DNA from: Polyangiaceae bacterium
Lineage (GTDB): Bacteria; Myxococcota_A; Polyangia; Polyangiales; Polyangiaceae
Reading direction: 5' to 3'
Length of the DNA: 64,000 bases
Assembly: GCA_025936045.1 (NCBI GenBank)
Contig: JAICUB010000024.1
Coordinates: 1-64,000, forward strand
The position numbers and the translations under genes are program-made. Numbering within the stretch: the first letter of the stretch is position 1; each line of letters starts with the position of its first letter. A model generated the notes under the pieces. That model did no database searches. It had not been told where the DNA came from and worked only from the letters and a program-made list of their open reading frames with translations. Below, in pieces: positions 32,387 through 41,377 of this stretch.

Positions 32387-34255
32387 CTACGGACCGCTGC
32401 GGACGAGCGCGAAGTCGTCGAGGTGGAGGGACTGATTCGCGCTCGCCTGCGTCGTGACGCCGATGGTGCAGGTGCCGCTCGCGACGGCGATGCCCGGAAT
32501 GGATACTTGGGTCCACGCGCTCATGGCCTTGGTGAGCGGGGCCGTGGCGTTGCTGCCCGCGCCGAAATCGGACGCGAAGAGGTTCGCGGTCGCTTGCCCG
32601 CCGCTGCTCTTGACCCACGCGCTCAGAGTGTAGGTGCCGTTCGGGAGGTTCGTCACCGTTTGTTGGAGCGACGCCTCGTAGTCGGCCGTGTCCGAGAGCT
32701 GCCAATTCCAGTTGCCGGTGTGGCCGCCGCTCGCGTTCGTGCTCGAACCCTGTGTCAGCCAGCCCGCGGGAACCGTCATCGTGACCCGATCGGCTTCGAA
32801 GCTCGGGTTCAGAGCGTAGTTGTTGTCGGGCCCGACGTTCCACTCGCCGGTCGCCGCGTCGAGCGACCACTCACTCAGTGATTGAAAGGCGGGAGTCGAG
32901 CCGTCGAAGGTGAGCGGCATCCACTGATTGAACCCGAGGCCGTTGCCCGCAAAATCCGCCCAGCGATCGCCCGCGAAGATGACCGTCTGTTGCTCGGTGC
33001 CCTGGACGGTGACGAAAAAGCCGGTCTGCGTGACGTGGCTGAAGTCGGCGTCGGTGTTCGCGAGCACGAATTCCGAGCCGTACGGACCCATGATGTTCGT
33101 CGCGGCAATGCAATACGTGTGCGACGCGTTCCAGCCGTGCAAATCGGAGGAGCAGAAGTAGTAGTGGTCGCCGTACTTGAACATCGCGTTGCCCTCGCGT
33201 CCGGCGCCGCCGAAGACGCGCGTGGCAGGCTCGACGTTGAGGTAATCCGCCGCGCGGAGCGGCGCGACGTAGAGATTCGAGCGTCCCATGCTGCTCGAGC
33301 AGATGACGTAGGCGCTGCCGTCGTCGTCGATGAACAACGTTTGGTCGCCGGTCGTTTGGTTCGCGACGTTCGCCACCGTTGCCTGGATGTGATCGAAGGT
33401 GAAAGCGCCGTTCGGCGTGTCGCTCGTGGCGAAGAGCTCACCGTTGCCGGCAGTGCCCTGATATTGCGAAACCAGGACGTATTTTTTCGTATTTTTGTTG
33501 TAGGCGACCCCCAAACGGCCGAGCCAAGAGGCTCCTTTCACCTCCGTTCCACTGTCACTCGCCGAAAGCGCGTCGCCCTCGAATTTCCACGTCGCAAGGT
33601 CCTGCGACGAATAACAGGTGACCGCGTTGAAGCTCGTGTCGCTGTTTTGCTTCGTCGGATTGGCTTCGTAGGTGGGCGCGCCGTTGTACTTCACGCCGTA
33701 CCAGTAATAGGTTCCGCCCACCTCGATGACGCCGCCGCCCTGCGAGTAGATGGGATTTTCGGCGGTGTCTTTCCAGAAGCGATCATTTCGAATGAGCGCG
33801 CCCGAGGTCGCGCCGCCCGCGGCCGCACCGGCGGACCCGCCGTTCGCGGCCGCTCCCGCCGTGCCACCGGTGCCACGCCCGCTCGAACCGCCCGTCGCAC
33901 GACCGGCGCGGCCACCCGCCGAGGCACCGGCCGTACCCGCACTGCCGCCTGCAGCCGTGGTTCCACCGTTGTCTCCGCCACTACCGGGCGGGGCACCCGC
34001 CGTGCCGCTCGTTGTCGAGCTGCCGCTCGTCCCCGACGTGCCACCGTTCGCGCTCGTTCCGCCCGTCGCCGTGGACCCCGCCGCGGCGCCCGCTGATCCG
34101 GCTTGCTTGCCCGCGGTGCCGCCGCTCGCCACCGCGCCAGTTCCCGCCGCACCCCCGCTCGACCCGCCGCTACCGCCTTTGTCGCCGCAGCTTGCGCACC
34201 AAATCAACCAAAGTACGGCGCGCGAAGAAATCCGAAAACTGACGGCGGTGCGCAT
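32387..34255 (-). CDS. GH43-family glycoside hydrolase lipoprotein with C-terminal carbohydrate-binding domain
   Basis: The 622-residue product has a lipoprotein signal (WCASC) and a Gly/Ser/Thr linker of about 140 residues. A five-bladed-propeller GH43-like domain follows: GGGVIEVGGTYYWYGVKYN, VTCYSSQDLATWKFEGDAL, RLGVAYNKNTKKYVLVSQY, DQTLFIDDDGSAYVICSS, GGAGREGNAMFKYGDHYYF and LGFNQWMPLTFDG. The pattern is closest to exo-beta-1,3-galactanase-type members. The last 150 residues (NPSFEADRV...LHLDDFALV) form a galactose-binding-like CBM. It should act on arabinogalactan-like glycans from the cell surface; the substrate is inferred. The 246-bp gap upstream shows no gene. Confidence 0.88.
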   Translation of the reverse strand: MRTAVSFRISSRAVLWLIWCASCGDKGGSGGSSGGAAGTGAVASGGTAGKQAGSAGAAAGSTATGGTSANGGTSGTSGSSTTSGTAGAPPGSGGDNGGTTAAGGSAGTAGASAGGRAGRATGGSSGRGTGGTAGAAANGGSAGAAAGGATSGALIRNDRFWKDTAENPIYSQGGGVIEVGGTYYWYGVKYNGAPTYEANPTKQNSDTSFNAVTCYSSQDLATWKFEGDALSASDSGTEVKGASWLGRLGVAYNKNTKKYVLVSQYQGTAGNGELFATSDTPNGAFTFDHIQATVANVANQTTGDQTLFIDDDGSAYVICSSSMGRSNLYVAPLRAADYLNVEPATRVFGGAGREGNAMFKYGDHYYFCSSDLHGWNASHTYCIAATNIMGPYGSEFVLANTDADFSHVTQTGFFVTVQGTEQQTVIFAGDRWADFAGNGLGFNQWMPLTFDGSTPAFQSLSEWSLDAATGEWNVGPDNNYALNPSFEADRVTMTVPAGWLTQGSSTNASGGHTGNWNWQLSDTADYEASLQQTVTNLPNGTYTLSAWVKSSGGQATANLFASDFGAGSNATAPLTKAMSAWTQVSIPGIAVASGTCTIGVTTQASANQSLHLDDFALVRSGP

Positions 34256-34501
34256 AGCTCGACGTTCCGAGGCGACCCATGAACGTTGCGCGAACCCTGT
34301 CCCACCGGCTACCGTTTTTGCGGCCTCACGCGCCGGGTATTCGCGCGCCGTAGCGCTGCTGGTTCTCCGTGCGCCCTGCGTGTGGGGGCGTCTCCTACAA
34401 TTTTCCGCCTGGTCTGGCCTTCGTAGCAGCGCCGGGGCTGCGCGCAGGCCGGCGAGTGGGGACTTTCGAGCACGGGCAAGCCCCCCTCGAGGCGGGCGCG
34501 G

Positions 34502-37500
34502 TTACTTCACGCTGCCGCACTTGCTCGCGACGCCGCCGCCGCCGCAAGTGCCGCTCGTGCAGGTGCCGCAGTCGAGGAGACCGCCGCAGCCGTCCGCCGC
34601 GGGGCCGCACTCGGCGCCCTGGTCGGCGCAGGTGAGCGGGACGCAGCCGCCCGCACCGCACTGGTTCGGCACGCCGCCACCGCCGCAACTCTGGCCGCTC
34701 GGGCAAGTGCCGCATTGGAGGACGTTGCCGCAGCCGTCGCCGACGGCGCCGCAACCGGCGTTCGCCTGCGCGCACGTCTTCGGCGAGCACTGACCGCTGC
34801 CGCACTGGTTCGCGACGCCGTTGCCGCCGCACGTTTGCCCTGTCGGACACACGCCGCATTGGAGCACTCCGCCGCAGCCGTCGCTGACGGCGCCGCACGC
34901 AGCGTTCGCCGCGCTGCACGTGAGCGGCGTGCAGGAGCCGCCGCACCGGCTCGGCGTGCCACCGCCGCCGCACACCGCGGGCGCGGTGCAGGTGCCGCAG
35001 TCGAGGACGCCGCCGCAGCCGTCGCCGATGAAGCCGCAGTTGGCGTTGACGGCGCTGCAGCTGCGAGGCGTGCACGCCCCGCCGCAGAGGTTCGGGCCCC
35101 CGGCACCGCACGTCTGGCCGCTCGCGCAGGTGCCGCAGTTGACCGTGCCGCCGCAGCCGTCGCCGATGAAGCCGCAGACAGCCCCCGTGCCCGAGCACGT
35201 AGACGGGTTGCAACTGCCGGTACCGCATTGGTTCGGCGTGCCGCCACCGCCACACGTCTGGCCGCTCGCACACGTCCCGCAGTCGGCCGTGCCGCCGCAG
35301 CCGTCGGAGATCGCGCCGCAGGTGGCGCCGACGCTGCCGCAGCTGCGCGGCGTGCACGCGGGCGTGCCGCACACGTTCGCGGTGCCGCCCCCGCCGCAAA
35401 TGGCCGGCGCCGCGCAGTCACCGCAGTCGAGGGTGCCGCCGCAGCCGTCCGCGATGGTGCCGCAGTTCGCGCCCTTGGCGCCGCACGTCGTCTGCGTGCA
35501 GCTGTGACCGCACTGGTTCGGCGTACCGCCGCCGCCGCAGCTGTCCGGAGCCGAGCAGCTGCCGCAATCGAGCAAGCCGCCGCAACCGTCGGCGCGGTAG
35601 CCGCACGTCGCGCCGAGGTCTTCGCACTTCTTCGAGACGCACGTCGGGATGCCGGGGTTACCGACGCTGACGCACGCCGAAAGATCGAAGAGCATGAACT
35701 CGAGGACCTTCTCCTGCGCGGTGAGCGCGCCCGTGGAGCAGAAGTCGGGGAAGACCGAGGTGCTCGTCGAGCTCTGCACCGAGACGTGGAAGGCGCTGTA
35801 AAGCACGCGGCCGCAGATGTTGTCGGCGTCGCTGCCGACCGGCGTATTGAACGCGTACTCCTGCGTCGCGGAGATTTCGTCGATGCTCGTGCTGCCGACG
35901 GTCGCGTTCTTGTCGGTGTAGACGAAGCGCTCGCTGTTCGTCGCGTCGTTCGCCTTCACGTAGTAGCGCGGGTCTTGGATGTCGATGTAACCGTCGTCGT
36001 AGGTCGTGCTGTAGGACTTCGTGTAGCCGAGCCACGCGTCGAACGCCTGGCCCTTGGGCGTGCTCTGATCGACGATGCCCGTCGTCGTCGACGAGGTGCC
36101 CGTTTGCGGCCCGCCCCACGTCGCCGTCGTCGCGAAGTCGTCGTTGTCGTGCAGGTAGGTGTAGCTGTAATGCGACGCGAACACGCGCCCGCCGTTGTTC
36201 GCATACTCGTGGAGCGCCGCGTCGTAGGCGTTGTTGTGCTCGTTCGCCGAACCCTCGCAGTCGAGAATGGCAACGTCGTAGTCGTCGATGACGGTCTCGC
36301 CGTTCGTCGTCGCGGTGAACAGGTTCGCGAGCGGCGTGCTGCCCGTCGAGCGGCAGCTGCCGCTCGAGCGGCGCCGGGTACACATCGACGAGCCGTTCGC
36401 GCGGTACATGTGTACGCGACCGGTGGCGTTCGGCTGGACGAACTCCGAGTCCGAGATACCGATCTTGCGCAGCACGCACTCCATCGCGTCGGCCGAGCCG
36501 GTCACGACGGCCATCTGCGGGATGTTCAAGTATTGCTTGTTGCCCGCGGACGCGTCGTTCATGTTGCGCGGCAAGCGCGCCTGGTCGACCGTGAGCGCCA
36601 CGGTCGTGCACTGGGTCACCGCGGGGATGGTCACGACGCGCCGCCATTTGCCCATCTTCACGACGAGCGGGAAGTCCACGCCGGCCGGCACGTTCTTCAA
36701 GGCGAAGGTGCCGTCGGCGCCCGTGATGGCCGCTGCGACGGGGGAGCCGAGGTCCTCGTCCTGACAGCGCCCGCAGCTGCGACCGGCGTCGATGGCCGGC
36801 AGCGCGGCATTGGGGACGTAAACGAGCGCGTCGTAGAGCGGCTGGGTGCCGTTGGGCGCGTACACGGTGCCCGTCAGCGTCGTTTCGCTGCCGGCGGGGC
36901 ATTGCACCTGGTTTTGGCAGAGGCCGGTGCAGTCGTCGTTCGTCGTGTGGCCGCAAACGCTCGGCGTGCCGCCGCCGCCGCAGATGTCGGGTGAGCCGCA
37001 GGTGCCGCACGAGGCGACGACGCCGCCGCAGCCGTCACCGATCGGGCCGCAGTTTGCACCCACGTCGGCGCAGCCGAGCGGCGTGCAAGGAGGCGCGCCG
37101 CAGACGCTCGGCGTGCCGCCGCCGCCGCAGGTGTTCGGCGCCGTACAGCCGCCACAATCGACCGTGCCTCCGCAGCCGTCGCTCTGCTTGCCGCAGAAGC
37201 CCGCACACGCCTGAGTTTGGGTCAGCGGCTGGCACACGATGGCCTGGCACTGGTTGGCGTTACACACGGCGTTGGCGCCGCAGCCGCCGTTCTGATCGCA
37301 GCTCAGCGTCGCGCCGCAGCCGTCCGGGATCGTCCCGCACGTCGCGTCGAAGTCGGCACAGCTGCGCGGCTGACACGCCGGAGCGCCGCATTGGCCGGGC
37401 GTGCCTCCGCCGCCGCACGAGTCCGGCTCGGTGCAGCCGCCGCAATCGACCGTGCCTCCGCAGCCGTCACTGATGGGGCCGCAGGTCGTGCCGCAGTCGG

Positions 37501-38407
37501 CCATGGTGCGCGGCGTGCAGCTTTGGGCGGAGCCGTGTCCGCACACGTCCGGCGTACCGCCGCCGCCGCAGGTGTCGCCGCCCGTGCATGCGCTCGCGCA
37601 GTTTTGGATCTCGCCGCCACAGCCGTCCGGCACGAACCCGCAGAAGCCCGCCGGTTGGCCTGCGAGCGCGGACTCGCACGCTTGCGGCTCGCACGTCGCC
37701 TTACCGCACTTGCCGGCGTCGACGGCGCCGCAGATCTCGTCGCTCGCGCAGTCGAAGCCGCAGTCGAGCGTGCCGCCGCAGCCGTCGCTCACCGGCCCGC
37801 AAAGCCCGGCGCCTCCCTGATAGTCGCTGCACGTCTTCTTCGTGCACGTCGTCGGCGGGACCGTGCACGCGCCGTCGATGCATTGCTCGCCCGTGCCGCT
37901 GCACTTGTTGCCCGCGGCCTTGGCCGTCTTGCTCCAGCAGTTGACGACGCCGCCGCAGCCGTCCGCCTGTTCACCGCAGGTCGCGCCGAGCTCGGCGCAG
38001 CTCTTCGGCTGGCACGCGTTGCCGCCGCCGCAGTGGCTCGGCTCGCCGCCGCCGCCGCACGTCTCGGGCGCGGTACAGCCGCCGCAGTTGATCACGTCGC
38101 CGCAGCCGTCGGCGATGGGCCCGCATTCGCCGGGGTCGCAGGTCGTCTTGCACGAACCACCGCTGTCGTCGCCGGCCGCGCCGGTGTGGATGACGGGGTG
38201 GGAGCCGCTGCCGGAGCCGCCGCCGGTGCCGAGACCGCTGCCGCCGCCGCTGCCCTGGCCCGCGTTGCTGCTCGTGCTGTCATCGTCGTCGCCGATAGCG
38301 CTCGGGTTGTCCTTGGAGCTGGTTACGGCCGGCGAACCACCACAAGCGACGAGGCCGAAGGCCACGAGGGCACAGCCGGCCAAGCGAATCAGGGAACGAT
38401 GAAGCAA
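34502..38407 (-). CDS. Giant Cys-repeat lipoprotein, 8 + 8 repeats around a central domain
   Basis: The 1301-residue product starts at TTG 38407, supported by GAGGAGGA 5 nt upstream, and has a lipobox GLVAC. About residues 86-490 hold eight repeats of roughly 48 residues (C.P..C....A.CG...DGCGG...CG.C.....CGGGG.P..CG). About 920-1301 hold eight more. Between them is a 430-residue region that opens with a carboxypeptidase-regulatory-like beta-sandwich (TGTVYAPNGTQPLYDALVYVPNA, GADGTFALKNVPAG) and continues with a DUF-type segment (DYDVAILDCEGSANEHNNAYDAALHEYANNGG). It looks like an extended surface stalk or adhesin. No catalytic site is recognised. Confidence 0.88.
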   Translation of the reverse strand: MLHRSLIRLAGCALVAFGLVACGGSPAVTSSKDNPSAIGDDDDSTSSNAGQGSGGGSGLGTGGGSGSGSHPVIHTGAAGDDSGGSCKTTCDPGECGPIADGCGDVINCGGCTAPETCGGGGEPSHCGGGNACQPKSCAELGATCGEQADGCGGVVNCWSKTAKAAGNKCSGTGEQCIDGACTVPPTTCTKKTCSDYQGGAGLCGPVSDGCGGTLDCGFDCASDEICGAVDAGKCGKATCEPQACESALAGQPAGFCGFVPDGCGGEIQNCASACTGGDTCGGGGTPDVCGHGSAQSCTPRTMADCGTTCGPISDGCGGTVDCGGCTEPDSCGGGGTPGQCGAPACQPRSCADFDATCGTIPDGCGATLSCDQNGGCGANAVCNANQCQAIVCQPLTQTQACAGFCGKQSDGCGGTVDCGGCTAPNTCGGGGTPSVCGAPPCTPLGCADVGANCGPIGDGCGGVVASCGTCGSPDICGGGGTPSVCGHTTNDDCTGLCQNQVQCPAGSETTLTGTVYAPNGTQPLYDALVYVPNAALPAIDAGRSCGRCQDEDLGSPVAAAITGADGTFALKNVPAGVDFPLVVKMGKWRRVVTIPAVTQCTTVALTVDQARLPRNMNDASAGNKQYLNIPQMAVVTGSADAMECVLRKIGISDSEFVQPNATGRVHMYRANGSSMCTRRRSSGSCRSTGSTPLANLFTATTNGETVIDDYDVAILDCEGSANEHNNAYDAALHEYANNGGRVFASHYSYTYLHDNDDFATTATWGGPQTGTSSTTTGIVDQSTPKGQAFDAWLGYTKSYSTTYDDGYIDIQDPRYYVKANDATNSERFVYTDKNATVGSTSIDEISATQEYAFNTPVGSDADNICGRVLYSAFHVSVQSSTSTSVFPDFCSTGALTAQEKVLEFMLFDLSACVSVGNPGIPTCVSKKCEDLGATCGYRADGCGGLLDCGSCSAPDSCGGGGTPNQCGHSCTQTTCGAKGANCGTIADGCGGTLDCGDCAAPAICGGGGTANVCGTPACTPRSCGSVGATCGAISDGCGGTADCGTCASGQTCGGGGTPNQCGTGSCNPSTCSGTGAVCGFIGDGCGGTVNCGTCASGQTCGAGGPNLCGGACTPRSCSAVNANCGFIGDGCGGVLDCGTCTAPAVCGGGGTPSRCGGSCTPLTCSAANAACGAVSDGCGGVLQCGVCPTGQTCGGNGVANQCGSGQCSPKTCAQANAGCGAVGDGCGNVLQCGTCPSGQSCGGGGVPNQCGAGGCVPLTCADQGAECGPAADGCGGLLDCGTCTSGTCGGGGVASKCGSVK

Positions 38408-38744
38408 CGAGTCCTCCTCGTCACGACGAAACCGTCGTGACCGTCAACGAACTAACGTGTTCGAATTCGACGAGTCATTCAAGCGCGCACGACTCGTGTG
38501 CTTCAGTTTGGTCGCGTGTTTGTTCACAACGACCGAGCACCCCCCCGTGCCGGTGTCGCCATGCGCGGAAGTGCGCGCGCTCCCGCCGCCCTGCCCGACA
38601 TTCAATCCTGGGCGGAAAACCGTTCTGACTTGGCCGGGCGAGGAGGGGGAGCTAGAGTCGCGAGCGTGACGAAGCGGGGAAAACCAGAGGATTTTGGGCA
38701 TAGCGAGGCGCGTGCCTGAGCCGGCGCCCAGCGCGGAGCAGGTG
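38408..38744. other. 337-bp divergent intergenic region
   Basis: The region separates the giant Cys-repeat gene (minus) from the REC-EAL gene (plus). Apart from the hairpin at 38420-38441 it holds no convincing promoter, RNA or coding sequence that I can support. Confidence 0.4.
38420..38441 (-). promoter_or_regulatory. Perfect 9-bp stem-loop abutting the ribosome site of the giant lipoprotein gene
   Basis: 38420-38428 pairs perfectly with 38433-38441 around a 4-nt loop. On the minus-strand message the stem ends immediately before GAGGAGGA, 5 nt from the TTG start. It may act as a translational control element or, as DNA, an operator; both are inference. Confidence 0.45.
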
Positions 38745-39905
38745 ATGGAAGTCCTCGTCGTCGACGACGAGGCGGACGTGCGAGCGCTGGCGGTCAGGGC
38801 GCTCACGCGCAACGGCTGCAAGGTCTGCGCGGTGCCGAACGCCGTGGAGGCGCTCGCGCTTCTCAAACAGGGCCAACGCTTCGACGTCATCGTCACCGAT
38901 CTCAGCATGCCCGGCATCTCGGGCACGGAGTTCCTGCGGCTGATCCGCCAGATCGATCTCGACGTGCCGGTCATCGTCGTGACCGGCAACCCCACGCTCG
39001 AGAGCGCCGTGGCCATCATCGAGTACGGCGGGTTTCGCTATCTTCAAAAGCCGCTCGACGTGGAGCTGCTGCGTCACGCGGTGCTCTCCGCCGGCGCGAT
39101 GCACCGGCTCGCCGTGCTCAAGCGACGCGCGCTCGAGCTCAGCGAAGGCGACGGCTGGCTCATCGGCGATCGCGCGGGGCTCGACGCTCGCTTCGACCGG
39201 GCGCTCGAACAGCTCTGGATCGCGTTTCAGCCCATCGTGCGCTGGTCGGACCGCGCGATCTTCGGCTACGAGGCGCTCGTTCGTTCCGACGAGCCGACGC
39301 TGAATTCGCCGGGGCTCCTCTTCGACGCGGCCGAGCGGCTCGGGCGCGTGCGCGAAGTCGGGCGCGCCGTTCGCAGCGCCGTCGCCGAAGCGGTGGCGAC
39401 GGCGCCGGCCGAAACGATGATGTTCGTGAACCTGCATGCCGCCGACCTCAACGACGACACCCTTTACGGAGCGGGCGCGCCGCTCACGCCCTTCGCGACC
39501 AACGTCGTGCTCGAGATCACCGAGCGCACGTCGCTGAGCCGCGTCCACGACGTGCGCGCGTGCATGACGCGGCTGCGCAGCCTAGGCTTCCGCATCGCAG
39601 TCGATGACCTCGGAGCGGGCTATGCGGGGCTCTCGAGCTTCAGCCAGCTCGAGCCGGACGTCGCGAAGCTCGACATGTCGCTCGTGCGCGGCATCGACGC
39701 TTCGGCCAGAAAGGCGAGCATCGTGCGTTCGATGCTCACTGTGTGTCAGCGGGAGCTCGGCACCTACGTGGTGTGCGAAGGCGTCGAGACGGAGGCAGAA
39801 AGGGACACCCTCACGGAGCTCGGGGCCGACCTCTTGCAAGGTTATCTATTTGCACGCCCGCAGCGCGGCTTTCGCGGTAGGAGCGTGTTCGCTCCCCCGC
39901 TCTGA
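38745..39905 (+). CDS. Response regulator with REC and EAL (c-di-GMP phosphodiesterase) domains
   Basis: The 386-residue product starts at ATG 38745 with GGAG 6 nt upstream; GTG 38712 is an alternative. The REC domain begins MEVLVVDDEADVR, has the phosphoacceptor Asp in VIVTDLSMPG, and VVTGNP and LQKPLD follow. The EAL domain from about residue 150 retains the catalytic set: E in FGYEALVR, N in FVNLHA, E in LEITERT, DD in AVDDLGAGYAG, K in AKLDMSL, E in CEGVETEAE, Q in LLQGYLFARP. It should hydrolyse c-di-GMP under control of an unknown sensor kinase and so affect motility or matrix production. Confidence 0.93.
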   Translation: MEVLVVDDEADVRALAVRALTRNGCKVCAVPNAVEALALLKQGQRFDVIVTDLSMPGISGTEFLRLIRQIDLDVPVIVVTGNPTLESAVAIIEYGGFRYLQKPLDVELLRHAVLSAGAMHRLAVLKRRALELSEGDGWLIGDRAGLDARFDRALEQLWIAFQPIVRWSDRAIFGYEALVRSDEPTLNSPGLLFDAAERLGRVREVGRAVRSAVAEAVATAPAETMMFVNLHAADLNDDTLYGAGAPLTPFATNVVLEITERTSLSRVHDVRACMTRLRSLGFRIAVDDLGAGYAGLSSFSQLEPDVAKLDMSLVRGIDASARKASIVRSMLTVCQRELGTYVVCEGVETEAERDTLTELGADLLQGYLFARPQRGFRGRSVFAPPL

Positions 39906-40090
39906 TTCAAGCGGAACGCGGGCACTCGCTCGAGGCGTGACGCAGGGCGGCGGGGAGGCGCGCGCGGAAACCCTGGCGCCGCGGGCGGAGTTGACCCAAA
40001 TTGAAGTGCCGGCCGAGTGCGATGAGCCTCGCCTGGCGTTTTGTTTCGTTCGGTAGCTTCAACTTCGTTTTTCTAGGTGCTTGGTCTTCG

Positions 40091-40858
40091 ATGATTCGAT
40101 TCGGCTTCGTACTTCCGCTTCTTCTCGTCGCGCTCGGTTGCAGCAGCGCGAGTCCCGAGGACAGCGGCGGTGTCGGTACCGGGGGCAGCGGCGGAACCAT
40201 GCCGAGCCACGGCGGCTCGGGCGCGGCCGCGCAAGGCGGCACCCACGACGACGGCGGCACGGGCGGCAAAGCCAACGCGATGGGCGGCAAGAGCGCGAGC
40301 GGCGGCAAGAGCGGCAGCGCGGCCGCGGCCGCGGCCGGCGCCGACCTCGGCGGTCACACCAATCCCTTGAGCAAGGACCTGATCAACGCCTTCGTCGCCG
40401 CCCACAACGCAGCGCGCGCGCGCATGGATTTGAACCCCCTGCCGTCACCCGGGCTGCCGCAGGTGACGTGGGATCCGATCCTGGCGGACGCGGCTTACAA
40501 CTACCTCACCCAATGCGTCCCGAGCGCGGACGCGTCGCTCGTCGAGCACAACATGGACCGCACGACCGAGTACCAGGCGCTCGGCGGCACGGACAGCTAC
40601 GTCGGCGAGAACATCTACGGCACCACCGGCACGACGGTGGCGCCCGCCGACGCCGTGAACGCTTGGATGAGCGAAGCGAGCTCCTTCAACTACTCGAAGC
40701 CGAACTACTCGACGGCCGGGCACTACTCGCAAGTCGTGTGGCGCACGAGCGTCCGCATCGGCTGCGCCATCGTGAATTGCCCGAACGCCCACTCGAACAA
40801 CACCGTGCTTTGTGATTACGCGCCCGGCGGCAACGTTCCGGGGCAAAAACCGTACTGA
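40091..40858 (+). CDS. CAP/SCP-PR1 superfamily lipoprotein
   Basis: The 255-residue product has a lipoprotein signal (LLLVALGC) and a Gly/Ser/Lys linker of about 75 residues. A CAP domain follows: INAFVAAHNAARARMDL, VTWDPILADAAYNYLTQC, VGENIYG, VNAWMSEASSFNY, HYSQVVWRTSVRIGCA and a CDYAPGGNVPGQKPY end. Bacterial CAP proteins are secreted and of mostly unknown role. Putative cation-binding His residues sit in AAHN and GHYSQ. The ATG 40091 is preferred to an upstream in-frame start at 40001 because it directly precedes the signal peptide. Confidence 0.92.
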   Translation: MIRFGFVLPLLLVALGCSSASPEDSGGVGTGGSGGTMPSHGGSGAAAQGGTHDDGGTGGKANAMGGKSASGGKSGSAAAAAAGADLGGHTNPLSKDLINAFVAAHNAARARMDLNPLPSPGLPQVTWDPILADAAYNYLTQCVPSADASLVEHNMDRTTEYQALGGTDSYVGENIYGTTGTTVAPADAVNAWMSEASSFNYSKPNYSTAGHYSQVVWRTSVRIGCAIVNCPNAHSNNTVLCDYAPGGNVPGQKPY

Positions 40859-40877
40859 CGCCTCCGAGCGCGCCGAG

Positions 40878-41330
40878 TTACGCCGGCAGAGCGCGCATGC
40901 TCGCGGAGACCTTGGCGCTTCCGTCGACCGTGACGTTGCCTGCGGCGTCCACCGAGACGGCGAAATGGGCGAGCGGTACGTTCGCTGGACCCTGGACGAC
41001 GGCGCCGTTGACGTCGAAACGGCTGCCGTGGCAGCCGCAATAGACTCCGTTCGCTCCGATGCTTCCCTCAGCCGCCATGTCGCAGCCTTCATGCGTGCAG
41101 GTGGAAGTCATGGCGTAGAGCCCGCCGGCGTCCCGACCGAGGATGACGGGCGCACCGGCGACCGCGAGCAACGTACCGACGGGGAACGCGTTCACGTTGC
41201 CCGCGGCAACACTACCGAAGGCTTCCGGCTCCGATCCCGAACCGCCGCCGCAGCCGAGCGTCAGGCCGACTGCCGCCGAGGTGCACAAAAAGACGCGTCG
41301 CGTGTGCTCGTCTCTGAAATGAGAAATCAT
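40878..41330 (-). CDS. Small Rieske [2Fe-2S] protein with Tat/lipoprotein-like leader
   Basis: The 150-residue product has TRRVFLCTSAAVGLTLGC at the N-terminus, combining a twin-Arg motif and a lipobox. The Rieske cluster motifs are CTHEGC (about residue 78) and CGCHGS (about 97). The usual Pro of CPCHG is Gly here. The rest matches the small QcrA/arsenite-oxidase-subunit-like fold. The protein would carry a 2Fe-2S cluster for electron transfer outside the cytoplasm. No oxidase or cytochrome b gene is adjacent, so the partner is unknown. It ends 19 nt from the opposing CAP gene. Confidence 0.92.
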   Translation of the reverse strand: MISHFRDEHTRRVFLCTSAAVGLTLGCGGGSGSEPEAFGSVAAGNVNAFPVGTLLAVAGAPVILGRDAGGLYAMTSTCTHEGCDMAAEGSIGANGVYCGCHGSRFDVNGAVVQGPANVPLAHFAVSVDAAGNVTVDGSAKVSASMRALPA

Positions 41331-41377
41331 TCTTTGCTGCTTTCCCCGCGCTACGCCCTTGGTGGTGCCGCGACGGC

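Noticed and set aside
34715..36994. 759-codon plus-strand frame opposite the giant Cys-repeat gene
   Set aside because: Its Ala/Arg/Val composition mirrors the Cys/Gly codons of the real gene on the other strand.
34502..38160. Regularly spaced similar DNA segments that look CRISPR-like
   Set aside because: The spacing of about 140-150 bp and conserved translation show they are coding repeats of a Cys-rich protein, not repeat-spacer units.
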